Assembly (NCBI RefSeq): GCF_025371035.1
Contig: NZ_JANZXB010000004.1
Coordinates: 186,001 to 250,000 of the forward strand
Source of the DNA: Sphingomonas sp. LC-1
GTDB taxonomy: Bacteria > Pseudomonadota > Alphaproteobacteria > Sphingomonadales > Sphingomonadaceae
DNA length: 64,000 bases
Direction of reading: 5' to 3'
The translations under genes and the position numbers were made by a program. Of the stretch, positions 24,726 through 33,371 are shown one piece after another (position 1 is the stretch's first letter; every line of letters begins with the position of its first letter). The notes under the pieces were generated by a model that was not told where the DNA came from, ran no database searches, and worked only from the letters and a program-made list of their open reading frames with translations.

Positions 24726-25952
24726 TCACGCCCCCTTGCGCCGCCAGAAGGGCCGCGTGCTGCCTGACTGCAGGACGCCCCGCCGGAACAGCCGTGCGCC
24801 CATCGTGACGAAGATCGCCACCCACAGCGCCTGCCACGCCAGCGCCACCGCATGCGGCCAGAGCGAGTCGCTGGCCGCCGCCATCCCCGCCATGGCGAAG
24901 GGCGAGGATAGCGGAAACACCTCGGCGATCACCGCCAGCCAGCTATCCGGCTTGGACAGGCCGCTCAGCGTCAAGGTGAACATGCCCACCTGGACGATGG
25001 TGATGGGCAGCGACAGCATCTGGATTTCCCGCATGGTCGAGGCCTGCGCCCCGATCGTCAGGAACACCGACCCCAGCAGCAGATAGGCCATGGTGAAATA
25101 GGTGACGAACAGGAGCGTGAACATCGGCAGGCCCACCGCCGGGGATAGTTCGCCCACCATGCCGCTGAACGCCGGGGGCAGGACGCTGGTAACCTGCCCC
25201 AGCACCGTGCCCCAAAAACCGATGAACAACACCGCCACCCCGAACATGCCCAGCAGCTTGCCCAGGAACACCGCCTCCAGAGGAACGGCAGCGGCCAGCA
25301 CCTCGATCACCTTGTTCGACCGTTCCTCGGCCATGGTGCCGACGACCTGTCCCGCCAGGAACAGGGTCAGGAAGAAGACGCCGAACACGGCGAGGAACGC
25401 CGTCTGGTTCTGGCCGCCCAGTGTCGCCCGCTGACGGGTGAAGGCGATCTTGGTCGGTTCGACCTTGGGCAGGTTGCCGCCGAGCCGCTCGGCCGAGAGC
25501 GCGCCGCTCGCCAGCACCGCCAGATAATCCGCCGCCCGCGCGCCACGCGCGCCATAGAGGATCGTCGGCCGGTCGAGCGGGCCGTAAAGCACCGCCGTCG
25601 CGTCAAACTCCTGGGCCTCGAACGCCTTGCGCGCCTGCGCGGCGGGATCGCCCGAGGGGCTGAGCGTCGCCAGCGCCGGCGGCTCCTCGTCGCGGCGGAA
25701 GATGGTGCGCGACCGGCGATCCGCCTCGACAAAGGCGCCCGCCACCGCGTCGGGGATGATCGCAACGATGCGGACGCGGTCGGCACCGTGATCCGCCGCC
25801 TGCGCCGCGCCCATCGCGCCGATGGTGCTGAACGCCACCATGATCAGCGGGGCGAAGAGGAACAGCAGGAAAATAGGGGTGAAGACGGTCGCGATGAAGT
25901 CACGACGCGCGATCGTCATGGTCTGGCGGATCAGTCGACGCGTCGGGCTCAT
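24726..25952 (-). CDS. ABC-2 type transporter permease (NatB-like)
   Basis: 408 residues. One helix near the N-terminus (about 24-46), a large extracytoplasmic domain of about 130 residues, then five or six helices in the C-terminal half. The segment TMAEERSNKVIEVLAAAVPLEAVFLGKLLG is the ABC-2 signature seen in NatB/YhaP type sodium or drug exporters. Its start overlaps the stop of the ATPase gene by four bases, so the two form a complete exporter. Substrate unknown. Confidence 0.9.
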   Translation of the reverse strand: MSPTRRLIRQTMTIARRDFIATVFTPIFLLFLFAPLIMVAFSTIGAMGAAQAADHGADRVRIVAIIPDAVAGAFVEADRRSRTIFRRDEEPPALATLSPSGDPAAQARKAFEAQEFDATAVLYGPLDRPTILYGARGARAADYLAVLASGALSAERLGGNLPKVEPTKIAFTRQRATLGGQNQTAFLAVFGVFFLTLFLAGQVVGTMAEERSNKVIEVLAAAVPLEAVFLGKLLGMFGVAVLFIGFWGTVLGQVTSVLPPAFSGMVGELSPAVGLPMFTLLFVTYFTMAYLLLGSVFLTIGAQASTMREIQMLSLPITIVQVGMFTLTLSGLSKPDSWLAVIAEVFPLSSPFAMAGMAAASDSLWPHAVALAWQALWVAIFVTMGARLFRRGVLQSGSTRPFWRRKGA

Positions 25953-26866
25953 GCCGCCTTCTCCTCTCCCGGCTCGCCGACGATGCGGACAAAGGCCTCA
26001 TGCAGGCTGGGGCGTTCGATCGACAGGTTCATGATGCCCGCCCCCGCCGCGAGCAGCCCCCCCAGGATCGGCTCGATCCCCTCTTCGGGCAGGATGAAGC
26101 GCCAATCCCCTCCCTCCCGCACCGCGTCGCCGGGCAACAGGGCGGGCGAAACCCGCTCAGGGTCGCGGGGGCGGTAGCGGACATGCGAGCGCAGCGTGCC
26201 GCGCGCATCGTCCACCGTCCCTTCGAAACGGCGCTGTCCCCCTGCGATAATGGCGAGGCGATCGCACAACCGCTCGGCATGGGCCATGACATGGGTGGAG
26301 AACAGGATGGTCGCCCCCCGATCCCGCTCGCCCAGGATCAGCGCCTCCAACCGTTCCTGATTGACCGGATCGAGCCCCGAAAAAGGCTCGTCCAGCACCA
26401 GCAGCCTGGGCCGGTGGACGACCGAGCCCAGCAACTGGACCAACTGCGCCATACCCTTGGACAGCTTGCGGATCTTGGTGTCGGCGGCATGGCCCAGCCC
26501 GGCCTGGTCGAGCAGTTCGACCGCCCGCGTCCGCCCGGTCGCCCAGTCGAGCCCGCGTAGCGCCCCCATGAAGGCGATCGCCTCGCGTGCCTTCATCGCG
26601 GGATAAAGCCCGCGCTCTTCGGGCAGATAGCCGACCAGATCGCTGGCCTCGCGGGGGTGACGATGGCCCAGTAGCGTGCGCTGGCCCTCATCGGGTTCGA
26701 TGATACCGAGCAGCATTCGCAGCGTCGTCGTCTTGCCCGCACCATTGGGACCCAGAACGCCGTAAACCGCACCGGTTGGAACCGCGATGTCGACGCCATC
26801 GACCACACGCCTGTCGCCAAATCGCTTGGCGAGGCCCGAGGCGGTGACCGCCCACTGATTATCCAC
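25949..26866 (-). CDS. ABC transporter ATP-binding protein (NatA-like)
   Basis: 305 residues from a GTG at 26866 preceded by GGGAGGA. Walker A GPNGAGKTT, the signature LSKGMAQ, Walker B LLVLDEPFSGLD and the switch H in LFSTHVM are all present. The C-terminal extension of about 85 residues matches DUF4162-type tails of exporter ATPases. Earlier in-frame starts would overlap the region facing queG and add non-family sequence. Forms an exporter with the overlapping permease gene. Confidence 0.93.
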   Translation of the reverse strand: MDNQWAVTASGLAKRFGDRRVVDGVDIAVPTGAVYGVLGPNGAGKTTTLRMLLGIIEPDEGQRTLLGHRHPREASDLVGYLPEERGLYPAMKAREAIAFMGALRGLDWATGRTRAVELLDQAGLGHAADTKIRKLSKGMAQLVQLLGSVVHRPRLLVLDEPFSGLDPVNQERLEALILGERDRGATILFSTHVMAHAERLCDRLAIIAGGQRRFEGTVDDARGTLRSHVRYRPRDPERVSPALLPGDAVREGGDWRFILPEEGIEPILGGLLAAGAGIMNLSIERPSLHEAFVRIVGEPGEEKAA

Positions 26867-26906
26867 GCAACTGTTCCTCCCAGAGTGGCTGTGGTAGCGG
26901 GCTGAT

Positions 26907-27956
26907 GTGGCGCAAGACAAGCTCGAAACCCGGATCAAGGCGAAGGCGGCCGAACTGGGCTTTGCCGCGATCGGTATCACCCATGCCGATGCCGCGCCAA
27001 GAACGGTCGAGCGGCTTCACCAATGGCTGGCCGAGGGGCGCCACGGGTCGATGATCTGGATGGCCGACCGCGCGCACCAGCGGCAAAGCCCCGCCAGCCT
27101 GTGGCCGGACGTGAAGAGCATCATCTCGCTGGGGGTCAGCTATGCCCCGGCCCAGGATCCGATGCGGCTGGCCGATCACGGACGGATCGGGCGCATCTCG
27201 GTCTATGCGCAAGGGGCCGATTATCACGACGTGGTGAAACGCCAGTTGAAGGCGCTGGGCCGTTGGCTGGCGCAGGAGGCCGGGTGCGACCTGAAGGTCT
27301 TCGTCGACACCGCGCCAGTGATGGAAAAGCCGCTGGCCGAAGCCGCCGGGCTCGGCTGGCAGGGCAAGCACACCAATCTGGTCAGCCGCGAGCATGGAAG
27401 CTGGCTGTTCCTGGGCGCGATCTATACGACGCTGGCGCTGGAGCCCGACGCGGTGGCGCGCGACACGTGCGGGCGATGCGACGCGTGCCAGCGGGCCTGC
27501 CCGACCGATGCGTTTCCGGCACCCTATCAACTCGATGCGCGGCGGTGCATATCCTACCTCACCATCGAACATGCCGGGCCGATCCCGGAGGAATTCCGGG
27601 CCGCGATCGGCAACCGCATTTATGGCTGCGACGATTGTCTGGCGGTGTGTCCGTGGAATAAGTTCGCCGCGGCGGCGCAGGCCAATATGGCGTTCCACCC
27701 GCGCGCCGAACTGACCGCGCCGGAACTTGGGGACTTGCTGTCGCTGGACGATGCCGCGTTCCGGCAGGTGTTTTCCGGTTCTCCGATCAAGCGGATCGGC
27801 CGCAACCGGATGGTCCGCAATGCAGCGATCGCAGCGGGGAATAGCGGGGCGATGGAACTGGCGCCGGTGCTGCAGAGGTTGCGGGACGATCCCGATCCCG
27901 TCGTGGCGGAAGCGGCGAGCTGGGCCTTGCGACGGATCCAGGGGCACACCGGCTGA
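26907..27956 (+). CDS. queG: epoxyqueuosine reductase
   Basis: Final step of queuosine synthesis in tRNA, reducing epoxyqueuosine with cobalamin and two 4Fe-4S clusters. 349 residues from a GTG. Cluster ligands are visible as [12 protein letters not shown] and [12 protein letters not shown] at about 190-250, and a HEAT-like helical tail closes the protein (ALRRIQ). queA, the preceding enzyme of the same pathway, lies 35 kb away at the right end of the window. Divergent from the ABC exporter. Confidence 0.95.
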   Translation: MAQDKLETRIKAKAAELGFAAIGITHADAAPRTVERLHQWLAEGRHGSMIWMADRAHQRQSPASLWPDVKSIISLGVSYAPAQDPMRLADHGRIGRISVYAQGADYHDVVKRQLKALGRWLAQEAGCDLKVFVDTAPVMEKPLAEAAGLGWQGKHTNLVSREHGSWLFLGAIYTTLALEPDAVARDTCGRCDACQRACPTDAFPAPYQLDARRCISYLTIEHAGPIPEEFRAAIGNRIYGCDDCLAVCPWNKFAAAAQANMAFHPRAELTAPELGDLLSLDDAAFRQVFSGSPIKRIGRNRMVRNAAIAAGNSGAMELAPVLQRLRDDPDPVVAEAASWALRRIQGHTG

Positions 27957-27996
27957 CCCCGTCATTCCTGGGCGAGTTGGCCCCTTATCCACCGAA

Positions 27997-28018
27997 GGCC
28001 CCAGCCTTCGCTGGGGCC
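27997..28018. repeat. GGCCCCAGC hairpin between queG and era
   Basis: Perfect 9-bp stem GGCCCCAGC / GCTGGGGCC with a CTTC loop in the gap between convergent genes. Close relatives occur at 47296-47311 and 47343-47362, so this is a small dispersed repeat that may also help terminate transcription. Confidence 0.6.
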
Positions 28019-28034
28019 ACGGCTCGGGAACCGC

Positions 28035-28931
28035 TTAATCCACCCAATCGAGCCCGATGTCCCGGTAGACGCCGCGATCCTCGTCCCAGCCGGGCTTGAC
28101 CTTCACGTGTAGATAGAGATGCACCTTGTGCCCCAGCATGCGCGCCAGTTCCTCGCGCGCCTTGGCGCCGATCTCCTTGATCCGCACCCCGTTCTTGCCC
28201 AGCACGATGGCGCGCTGGGTGGGGCGTTCGACCAGGATCTGCTGGTGGATCTCGACCGATCCGTCCTCGCGTTCCTTATACGCCTCGGTCTCGACCGCGC
28301 TGGCATAGGGGAGTTCGGCGTGAAGTTGCAGATAGAGCTGCTCGCGCGTCACCTCGGCCGCCAGCGCGCGTTCGGTCGCGTCGGACACCTGATCCTCGGG
28401 ATAGTGCCATGGTCCCTCGGGCATCAGCCGGGCGAAATGCGCCTTGAGTTCGGGCAGGCCATCGCCGGTCTGTGCGGAGACGAACCAGATTTCATCGAAC
28501 TTCACGACCTCGTTCAGCTTTTCAGCATGGCCCAGCAGCCGCGCCTTGTCGGCGATGTCGACCTTGTTGAGGATTAGATGCTTGGGCTCGGGCCGATGGG
28601 CGATCGCCTGGGCGATGGCGGTGACCTTCGGCCCTACTCCGCCCTTGCCGTCGACCACCAGCGCCAGGATGTCCGCACCCTCCGCGCCTTCCCAGGCGGC
28701 GGCGACCATCGCGCGGTCAAGCCGGCGCTTGGGCTCGAAGATGCCGGGGGTGTCGACCAGCAGGATCTGCGCCTCCCCCTCGATCGCGACGCCCAGCAGC
28801 TTGGCGCGGGTCGTCTGCGCCTTGGGGCTGACGATGGCGACCTTCTGGCCGACCAGCGCGTTGACGAGAGTGGATTTGCCGGCATTGGGCGCGCCGACGA
28901 CGGCGACAAGGCCGCAACGTTGTTCAATCAT
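28035..28931 (-). CDS. era: GTPase Era
   Basis: Essential GTPase for 16S rRNA processing and 30S assembly. 298 residues from the ATG at 28931. G1 GAPNAGKS, G3 DTPG, G4 NKVD and G5 (SAQTGDG) are in order; the C-terminal KH domain shows IVLGKNGVRIKEIGAKAREEL. A longer open frame to 29006 precedes it but the MIEQRCGLVAVVG start fits the family. In many bacteria era directly follows rnc; here about 450 bases and a plus-strand gene lie between. Confidence 0.96.
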   Translation of the reverse strand: MIEQRCGLVAVVGAPNAGKSTLVNALVGQKVAIVSPKAQTTRAKLLGVAIEGEAQILLVDTPGIFEPKRRLDRAMVAAAWEGAEGADILALVVDGKGGVGPKVTAIAQAIAHRPEPKHLILNKVDIADKARLLGHAEKLNEVVKFDEIWFVSAQTGDGLPELKAHFARLMPEGPWHYPEDQVSDATERALAAEVTREQLYLQLHAELPYASAVETEAYKEREDGSVEIHQQILVERPTQRAIVLGKNGVRIKEIGAKAREELARMLGHKVHLYLHVKVKPGWDEDRGVYRDIGLDWVD

Positions 28932-29063
28932 CCCCCAGCGGTACAGGCGAAGCGCCCTGTCCGGCAAGGGAAAGCCCGCATGGAAGGAATGTAATACCCC
29001 CATCACGCGGCGGCCACGGTGCCGGCCCTAGGTTCGACGGCGGTATCAAGCAGGAGAGTTGGT

Positions 29064-29285
29064 ATGAAGTCCCTGATCACCGCCCTGTCCGCCGCTGCGC
29101 TGCTCACCGTCGCGGGGCCGGCTTCGGCCAAGGGTTGCCTGAAGGGGGCCGCAGTCGGCGCGGTCGGCGGCCATTTCGTCGGCAAGGGCCATGCCGTGCT
29201 GGGCGCGGCGGCGGGCTGCGCGATCGGCCATCACCGTGCGAAGGTCCAGGCCAGGAAGGAAGCGGCGGCGGCCAGGACGCGCTGA
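29064..29285 (+). CDS. small secreted glycine-zipper protein
   Basis: 73 residues. Signal peptide about 1-22 (GPASAK). The mature part has AAVGAVGGHFVGKGHAVLGAAAGCAIGHH (29-57), a short glycine-zipper hairpin with two cysteines (25 and 52), and a basic tail. It is related in style to the larger zipper proteins elsewhere in the window but lacks their GTTG and RTLGT segments. It is transcribed against era and rnc and separates them. Confidence 0.75.
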   Translation: MKSLITALSAAALLTVAGPASAKGCLKGAAVGAVGGHFVGKGHAVLGAAAGCAIGHHRAKVQARKEAAAARTR

Positions 29286-29322
29286 TCGAAGGAGCGACCG
29301 GCCTGAACGGCAAGACTTCCCT

Positions 29323-29363
29323 TGGCCTTCGACCTCGCTCAGGCTGGGCGAAGTCGAAGGCCA
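29323..29363. repeat. hairpin member of the GCGAAGTCGAAG repeat family
   Basis: Stem TGGCCTTCGACCTCGC / GCGAAGTCGAAGGCCA (16 bp, one G-T pair) with a 9-base loop, between the small zipper gene and the rnc 3' end. It contains the same core as the repeats at 15189-15275 and 47198-47277, and could terminate transcription from either side. Confidence 0.75.
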
Positions 29364-29382
29364 TGGCCAAGCCCCCGCCTGG

Positions 29383-30048
29383 CTACCCCTTCAACTTCGC
29401 CAGAAGGGCCTTCGCGGCCGCCGTCTCGGCCTCCTGTTTATTGGCCCCCGTCGCGCTTGCCTCGCCCGACCGGTTGATCCGCACCGTCACGGTGAAGCGC
29501 GGCGCGTGATGCGGGCCCGATCGGTCGGTGACCACATATTCGGGCGCCTTGCGGTTGTGCGCGGCAGCCCATTCCTGAAGCGCCGATTTGGGATGCTGCG
29601 GCGCTTTTCCCTGCGAATGCACCCGGTCGCCCCAGGCCTTGCGTACGAAGGCGCGCGCCGCTTCCAGTCCCGCCTCGCGATACCAGGCGCCGATCAGCGC
29701 CTCCATCACATCGCCCAGCACATTGTCGCTGTCCGACGCGCCATCGTCGCGCGCTTGCTTGCCCAGCCGGAGATGATCGCGCACCCCCAGATCGCGCGCG
29801 ACATCGGCACAGACCGCCCCCGTCACCAGGGTGTTCAGTCGCCGCGAAAGCTGCCCCTCCGGCTCTTCGGGGAACTGCTCCCACAGCCATTCGGCCATGA
29901 CGAGGCCCAGCACCCGGTCGCCCAGAAATTCCAGCCGCTCGTAATTCTCCGCCGCCTGGCTGCCATGGGTCAGCGCGCGCCGAAAGGGGGCGGTATCGGC
30001 GGGTGCGCGGCCGAATATCCCGGCCAGCCAATCCTCAACCGCGCTCAA
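29383..30048 (-). CDS. rnc: ribonuclease III
   Basis: Cleaves double-stranded RNA, including rRNA precursors. 221 residues from a TTG that overlaps the lepB stop by four bases (TTGA); the frame runs further upstream inside lepB, so the start is inferred. Signature ERLEFLGDRVLGLVMAEWL with the catalytic acidic residues, second acidic site VMEALIGAWYREAG, and a C-terminal dsRNA-binding domain (PKSALQEWAA ... ANKQEAETAAAKALL). Confidence 0.94.
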   Translation of the reverse strand: MSAVEDWLAGIFGRAPADTAPFRRALTHGSQAAENYERLEFLGDRVLGLVMAEWLWEQFPEEPEGQLSRRLNTLVTGAVCADVARDLGVRDHLRLGKQARDDGASDSDNVLGDVMEALIGAWYREAGLEAARAFVRKAWGDRVHSQGKAPQHPKSALQEWAAAHNRKAPEYVVTDRSGPHHAPRFTVTVRINRSGEASATGANKQEAETAAAKALLAKLKG

Positions 30049-30842
30049 AATCCTTCTCCGATCCGGTTCCACCGTGCCGCCGTCACCCAGGTCCACGGCT
30101 TGATCCATTCCGCCGATCCGTCGGTCGAGAAGAAGGTCACCGCCGCGCGCCCCTCCAGCCGGTTCATCGGGATATAGCCCATGCCCATGGGGGGAGCGAA
30201 GCGGCTATCTGCTGAGTCGTCCCGGTTGTCGCCCATCAGGAACACGTTGCCGGCGGGCACGGTATAGACGACCGTATCATCGCGATCGGGGAAATCGCCC
30301 TGGTCGAGCACGTCATAGCTCTTGCCGTTGGGAAGCGTCTCGCGGAACCGCGCATAGCGGCACACCGGCTTTCCCTGCACAGTGTCGAGATGTGCCGGGC
30401 CGCATTGGTCCGGCCCGAAATTGGGGGTCAGCGGCAGGACGAAGTCGGCCACGCGCTGCTTGGGAACCGGGCGACCGTTCAGGATGACCTGGCCGTTCGT
30501 CACCTGGATCGTATCGCCGGGCAGGCCGATCACCCGCTTGATGACGTCATGATCGTCGGGCCCCGGCGAGCGGAACACCACCACATCGCCCCGCGCCGGA
30601 TCGCGGCCCAGAATACGACCGGGCAACAGCGGCACGCCAAAGGGCAGCGACCAGCGCGAATAGCCGTAATTCCACTTGGTGACGAACAGATAGTCGCCGA
30701 TCAATAGACGCGGCAGCATCGATTCCGATGGAATGACGAACGACGTCACGATGAAGCTGCGCAGGATGAAGACGAACAACGCCAGCTTCAGGAAGAAGCG
30801 CAGCGTTTCCTTCGTCTCCGATTTCCGGGATGTGTCGGCCAT
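30045..30842 (-). CDS. lepB: signal peptidase I
   Basis: 265 residues from the ATG at 30842. Inner-membrane serine protease that removes signal peptides. One N-terminal membrane segment (about 15-36), catalytic Ser41 in PSESMLP, catalytic Lys102 in VIKRVIGLPGD, and the later box GDNRDDSADSR. Overlaps rnc by four bases, the usual lepB-rnc order. A longer open frame to 30953 lies upstream; its extra residues do not resemble the family. Confidence 0.96.
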   Translation of the reverse strand: MADTSRKSETKETLRFFLKLALFVFILRSFIVTSFVIPSESMLPRLLIGDYLFVTKWNYGYSRWSLPFGVPLLPGRILGRDPARGDVVVFRSPGPDDHDVIKRVIGLPGDTIQVTNGQVILNGRPVPKQRVADFVLPLTPNFGPDQCGPAHLDTVQGKPVCRYARFRETLPNGKSYDVLDQGDFPDRDDTVVYTVPAGNVFLMGDNRDDSADSRFAPPMGMGYIPMNRLEGRAAVTFFSTDGSAEWIKPWTWVTAARWNRIGEGF

Positions 30843-30955
30843 GTCTGGCGGGTTCGCGCAACGGGCCCGCGTCGTCAAGCCGCTTCCCCCTTTCCACCTT
30901 CTGGACAGCGCGATAGGGGAACCGCCCCTCCCCTCATCGGTACATTCCTTCACGC

Positions 30956-31561
30956 ATGACCGATTTCATCCTCAACCTGATCGCCTGGGGCGGCTATTTC
31001 GGCATCTTCCTGTTGATGGCGCTGGAAAATATCGTGCCGCCCATCCCGTCTGAGGTCATCATGGGCCTGGGCGGCATGGCGGTGGCGCGCGGCCAGATGG
31101 AGATGATCCCGCTGATCCTCTGGGGTACGGCGGGGACGACGGCGGGCAATTATGCCTGGTATGCCGTTGGCCGCTATATCGGTTACGAGCGATTCCGCCC
31201 GTTGATCGACCGGCATGGCCGGTGGCTGACCATGGAATGGCGCGATGTCGAGCGGCTGCACCTGTTCTTCGTGCGGCATGGCGGATGGGTGGTATTCGTC
31301 TTCCGCTTCATGCCCGCCTTTCGCACGATGATCTCGCTGCCCGCGGGGATCACGCGGATGCCGCTGGGCAGGTTCCTGCTCTGGACCTTTGCGGGCAGCA
31401 CGATCTGGAATGCCATCCTCGCCTATGCGGGGCTGTGGCTGGGCGCGAATTTCGAGGCGATCAATCGCTATGTCGGCCCGGCGGCCATTGCGATGACGGT
31501 GGCGATCGTCATCGGCTATCTCTGGCGGGTCGTGACCTGGAAGCCTTCCGGCCGGCCCTGA
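30956..31561 (+). CDS. DedA family membrane protein
   Basis: 201 residues. DedA/SNARE-associated domain: ENIVPPIPSEVIMGLGG near the N-terminus (first re-entrant loop), GTTAGNYAWYAVGRYIG, and RFMPAFRTMISLPAGITRMPLGRFLLWTFAG, which contains the conserved R-F-x-P-x-x-R motif. These inner-membrane proteins are linked to undecaprenyl-phosphate or phospholipid translocation; the substrate here is not determined. Divergent from lepB. Confidence 0.93.
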   Translation: MTDFILNLIAWGGYFGIFLLMALENIVPPIPSEVIMGLGGMAVARGQMEMIPLILWGTAGTTAGNYAWYAVGRYIGYERFRPLIDRHGRWLTMEWRDVERLHLFFVRHGGWVVFVFRFMPAFRTMISLPAGITRMPLGRFLLWTFAGSTIWNAILAYAGLWLGANFEAINRYVGPAAIAMTVAIVIGYLWRVVTWKPSGRP

Positions 31562-31564
31562 CGG

Positions 31565-32443
31565 TCAAGCCCGTGGATGGGCGGTCCGGTAAACGTCCAG
31601 CAGATGCGCGGCATCGACCGCCGTGTAGATCTGGGTTGAACTTAGGCTGGCATGACCGAGCAGTTCCTGAAGCTGCCGCAGATCGGCCCCGCGCCCCAGC
31701 AGATGCGTCGCGAAACTGTGCCGCAACGCGTGCGGCGTGGTACGCGCCCCCAATCCGAGCCGATCACGCGCCGCCTGGACCGATCGGCGGATGATGGCGG
31801 GAGACAGCGGACCGCCCTTTGCCCCACGAAACAGGGGCTCCTCCGGTTCGAGCCCGAAGGGCACCTGCGCCGCATAACGATCGATCGCATCACGCAATTC
31901 GGGCAGCAGCGGCACGATCCGCGTCTTGCCGCGCTTTCCGGTCACGCGGATCGTCTCGCCCAGCGGCAGGATCGCGGCGGGCAACGCCATGGCCTCCCCG
32001 ATACGCAGCCCCGCGCCATAGAGCAGCAGCAGCACCGCCCAGTCGCGGGCGGCGATCCATGGCTCGGCGGCGTTGTCCGCCACGTCCTGGCTCAGGGCCA
32101 TGATGTCGGCGGGTGCCTGCGGGCGGGGAATGCTCCGCTTGCGCCGTGGACCTTTCAGCGCGGGTGGCTCGACACCCGCCCAGTGAAGATAGGTCCGCAC
32201 CGCCGACAATTCCCGCGCGGTCGAGGCGGCGGTCAACCCCTCCCCCCGGCGCGCAGCGAGATAGGCGCGCATATCGGCGGCGGTGATCGCGGCCAGCGCC
32301 TTCGTATCGACCGCCTGCCCCCAATGCGCACTCAGAAAGGCCATGAATCGCTGCGCCGTCGTGACATAAGCGCGCACCGTATGGTCGGACCGTCGCAGGT
32401 CCACGGTCAGATGGCGAAAATAATCGGCGATGGAGGCGGTCAT
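31565..32443 (-). CDS. xerC: tyrosine recombinase XerC
   Basis: 292 residues, the size of chromosome-dimer resolvases. N-terminal SAM-like DNA-binding domain (about 5-90), then the catalytic domain with Arg147 in GAGLRIGE, Lys170 or Lys173 in TGKRGK, His238 and Arg241 in HALRHSFATHLL, His264 in LLGHASL and Tyr273. It acts with XerD at dif. XerC rather than XerD is a judgement from overall similarity. No phage or att-like context is present. Confidence 0.9.
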   Translation of the reverse strand: MTASIADYFRHLTVDLRRSDHTVRAYVTTAQRFMAFLSAHWGQAVDTKALAAITAADMRAYLAARRGEGLTAASTARELSAVRTYLHWAGVEPPALKGPRRKRSIPRPQAPADIMALSQDVADNAAEPWIAARDWAVLLLLYGAGLRIGEAMALPAAILPLGETIRVTGKRGKTRIVPLLPELRDAIDRYAAQVPFGLEPEEPLFRGAKGGPLSPAIIRRSVQAARDRLGLGARTTPHALRHSFATHLLGRGADLRQLQELLGHASLSSTQIYTAVDAAHLLDVYRTAHPRA

Positions 32444-32480
32444 GTCCCCGGTTCGATGACAGGCAAGGGCCGGGCGTCAA

Positions 32481-32505
32481 CACCGAATCGATAAGGATTT
32501 CGGTG
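32481..32505. promoter_or_regulatory. inverted repeat between xerC and the 258-residue gene
   Basis: CACCGAA / TTCGGTG, a perfect 7-bp dyad with an 11-base spacer, about 20 bases before the plus-strand gene start. It could be an operator or part of a leader; the evidence is only its symmetry and position. Confidence 0.25.
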
Positions 32506-32525
32506 AAGCGGCCGTCATATAGTGC

Positions 32526-33302
32526 ATGATCGCGTCCATTTCCCCCACCGCCCCGATCCGATTCGCTGCCCCGTCGAACATGCAGGGTAGCACGCCGACC
32601 GGCTCGATTTTCGACAAGCCGAGGACCCCGACGACCATCGCCATTTCGCGCGACGCGGTGAAGGCGTTGGAGCAGGGCTATGTCGCGCCCGTCCAGGACC
32701 CGCTGACCTATGACACTCAGGTCAAGGCCCTGCTCGCCGCGCGGCAGGACGTGGTCGCACGCGGCGGGGGCATCGACCTTGGCGATACCGGCAACCCGCT
32801 GATCACCAATCCCTATACCTCCCCCTATGCCGCAGATGTCGCGCCGCTTTACGGAATGCTGAAGGACGGATCGGACGCCGCCCATACGCTGACCGCCGCG
32901 CTGACCAGCATCCTTCCGCAGGCGGGCCAGCGCAGCGACACCACTTATGCCGCCGAATTCGCCCTGAAGCATATGAAGATGACTGCGATCGCCGACCGTC
33001 TGATCGCCCCCGAGCATAAGGAGGAAGCCACCGCGATTCTCGGCCGGGTATTCGACATGCTGGCCGACGCCACCCCGATTCGGGCGGACCTTGCCGCATC
33101 CACCCTCTCTATCGCTCGCAGCGGCGAGGATGCGGACAAACGCGCCTCGCAGATTGTCGCGCTGGTGAACAACGCACTGGACGCCGGTCCTCAGAATCCG
33201 CTGACCGACCGGCAACGCTCCGAACTGACCGAGATGACGGCATCGTGGCAGGACTTCCAAAAGCTGCTGCCGCGTGACGCCGGCGCTGACGTCACGGCAT
33301 AA
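32526..33302 (+). CDS. protein of unknown function, 258 residues
   Basis: No signal peptide, no membrane helix and no motif I can name. Residues 1-40 are rich in Ser, Thr and Pro; the rest is Ala-rich and mostly helical in appearance. There is a central run GGIDLGDTGNPLITNPYTSPYAAD (about 81-104), then two helical blocks (RSDTTYAAEFALKHMKMTAIADRL and KEEATAILGRVFDMLADA), with a helical end. Base composition is like its neighbours. It has its own strong terminator and sits between xerC and adk. Confidence 0.7.
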   Translation: MIASISPTAPIRFAAPSNMQGSTPTGSIFDKPRTPTTIAISRDAVKALEQGYVAPVQDPLTYDTQVKALLAARQDVVARGGGIDLGDTGNPLITNPYTSPYAADVAPLYGMLKDGSDAAHTLTAALTSILPQAGQRSDTTYAAEFALKHMKMTAIADRLIAPEHKEEATAILGRVFDMLADATPIRADLAASTLSIARSGEDADKRASQIVALVNNALDAGPQNPLTDRQRSELTEMTASWQDFQKLLPRDAGADVTA

Positions 33303-33319
33303 ACCCGTATAACGAAAAA

Positions 33320-33353
33320 AAGGGGCCGCTCCCGATCGGAAGCGGCCCCTTTG
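33320..33353. terminator. bidirectional terminator between the orphan gene and adk
   Basis: 12-bp perfect stem AAAGGGGCCGCT / AGCGGCCCCTTT with a 10-base loop. Read on the minus strand it is followed by a run of seven T, so it marks the end of the secY-adk transcript; read on the plus strand it ends the 258-residue gene. Confidence 0.9.
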
Positions 33354-33371
33354 CCATCGCGTTACGCTAGG

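Noticed and set aside
31565-32443. Phage or island integrase
   Set aside because: The recombinase has XerC size and pattern, and no tRNA end, direct repeats or phage genes are nearby.
31890-33260. 456-codon minus-strand frame spanning xerC and the orphan gene
   Set aside because: Its end is xerC read in another frame and the rest is antisense to the orphan gene; XerC motifs occur only in the other frame.
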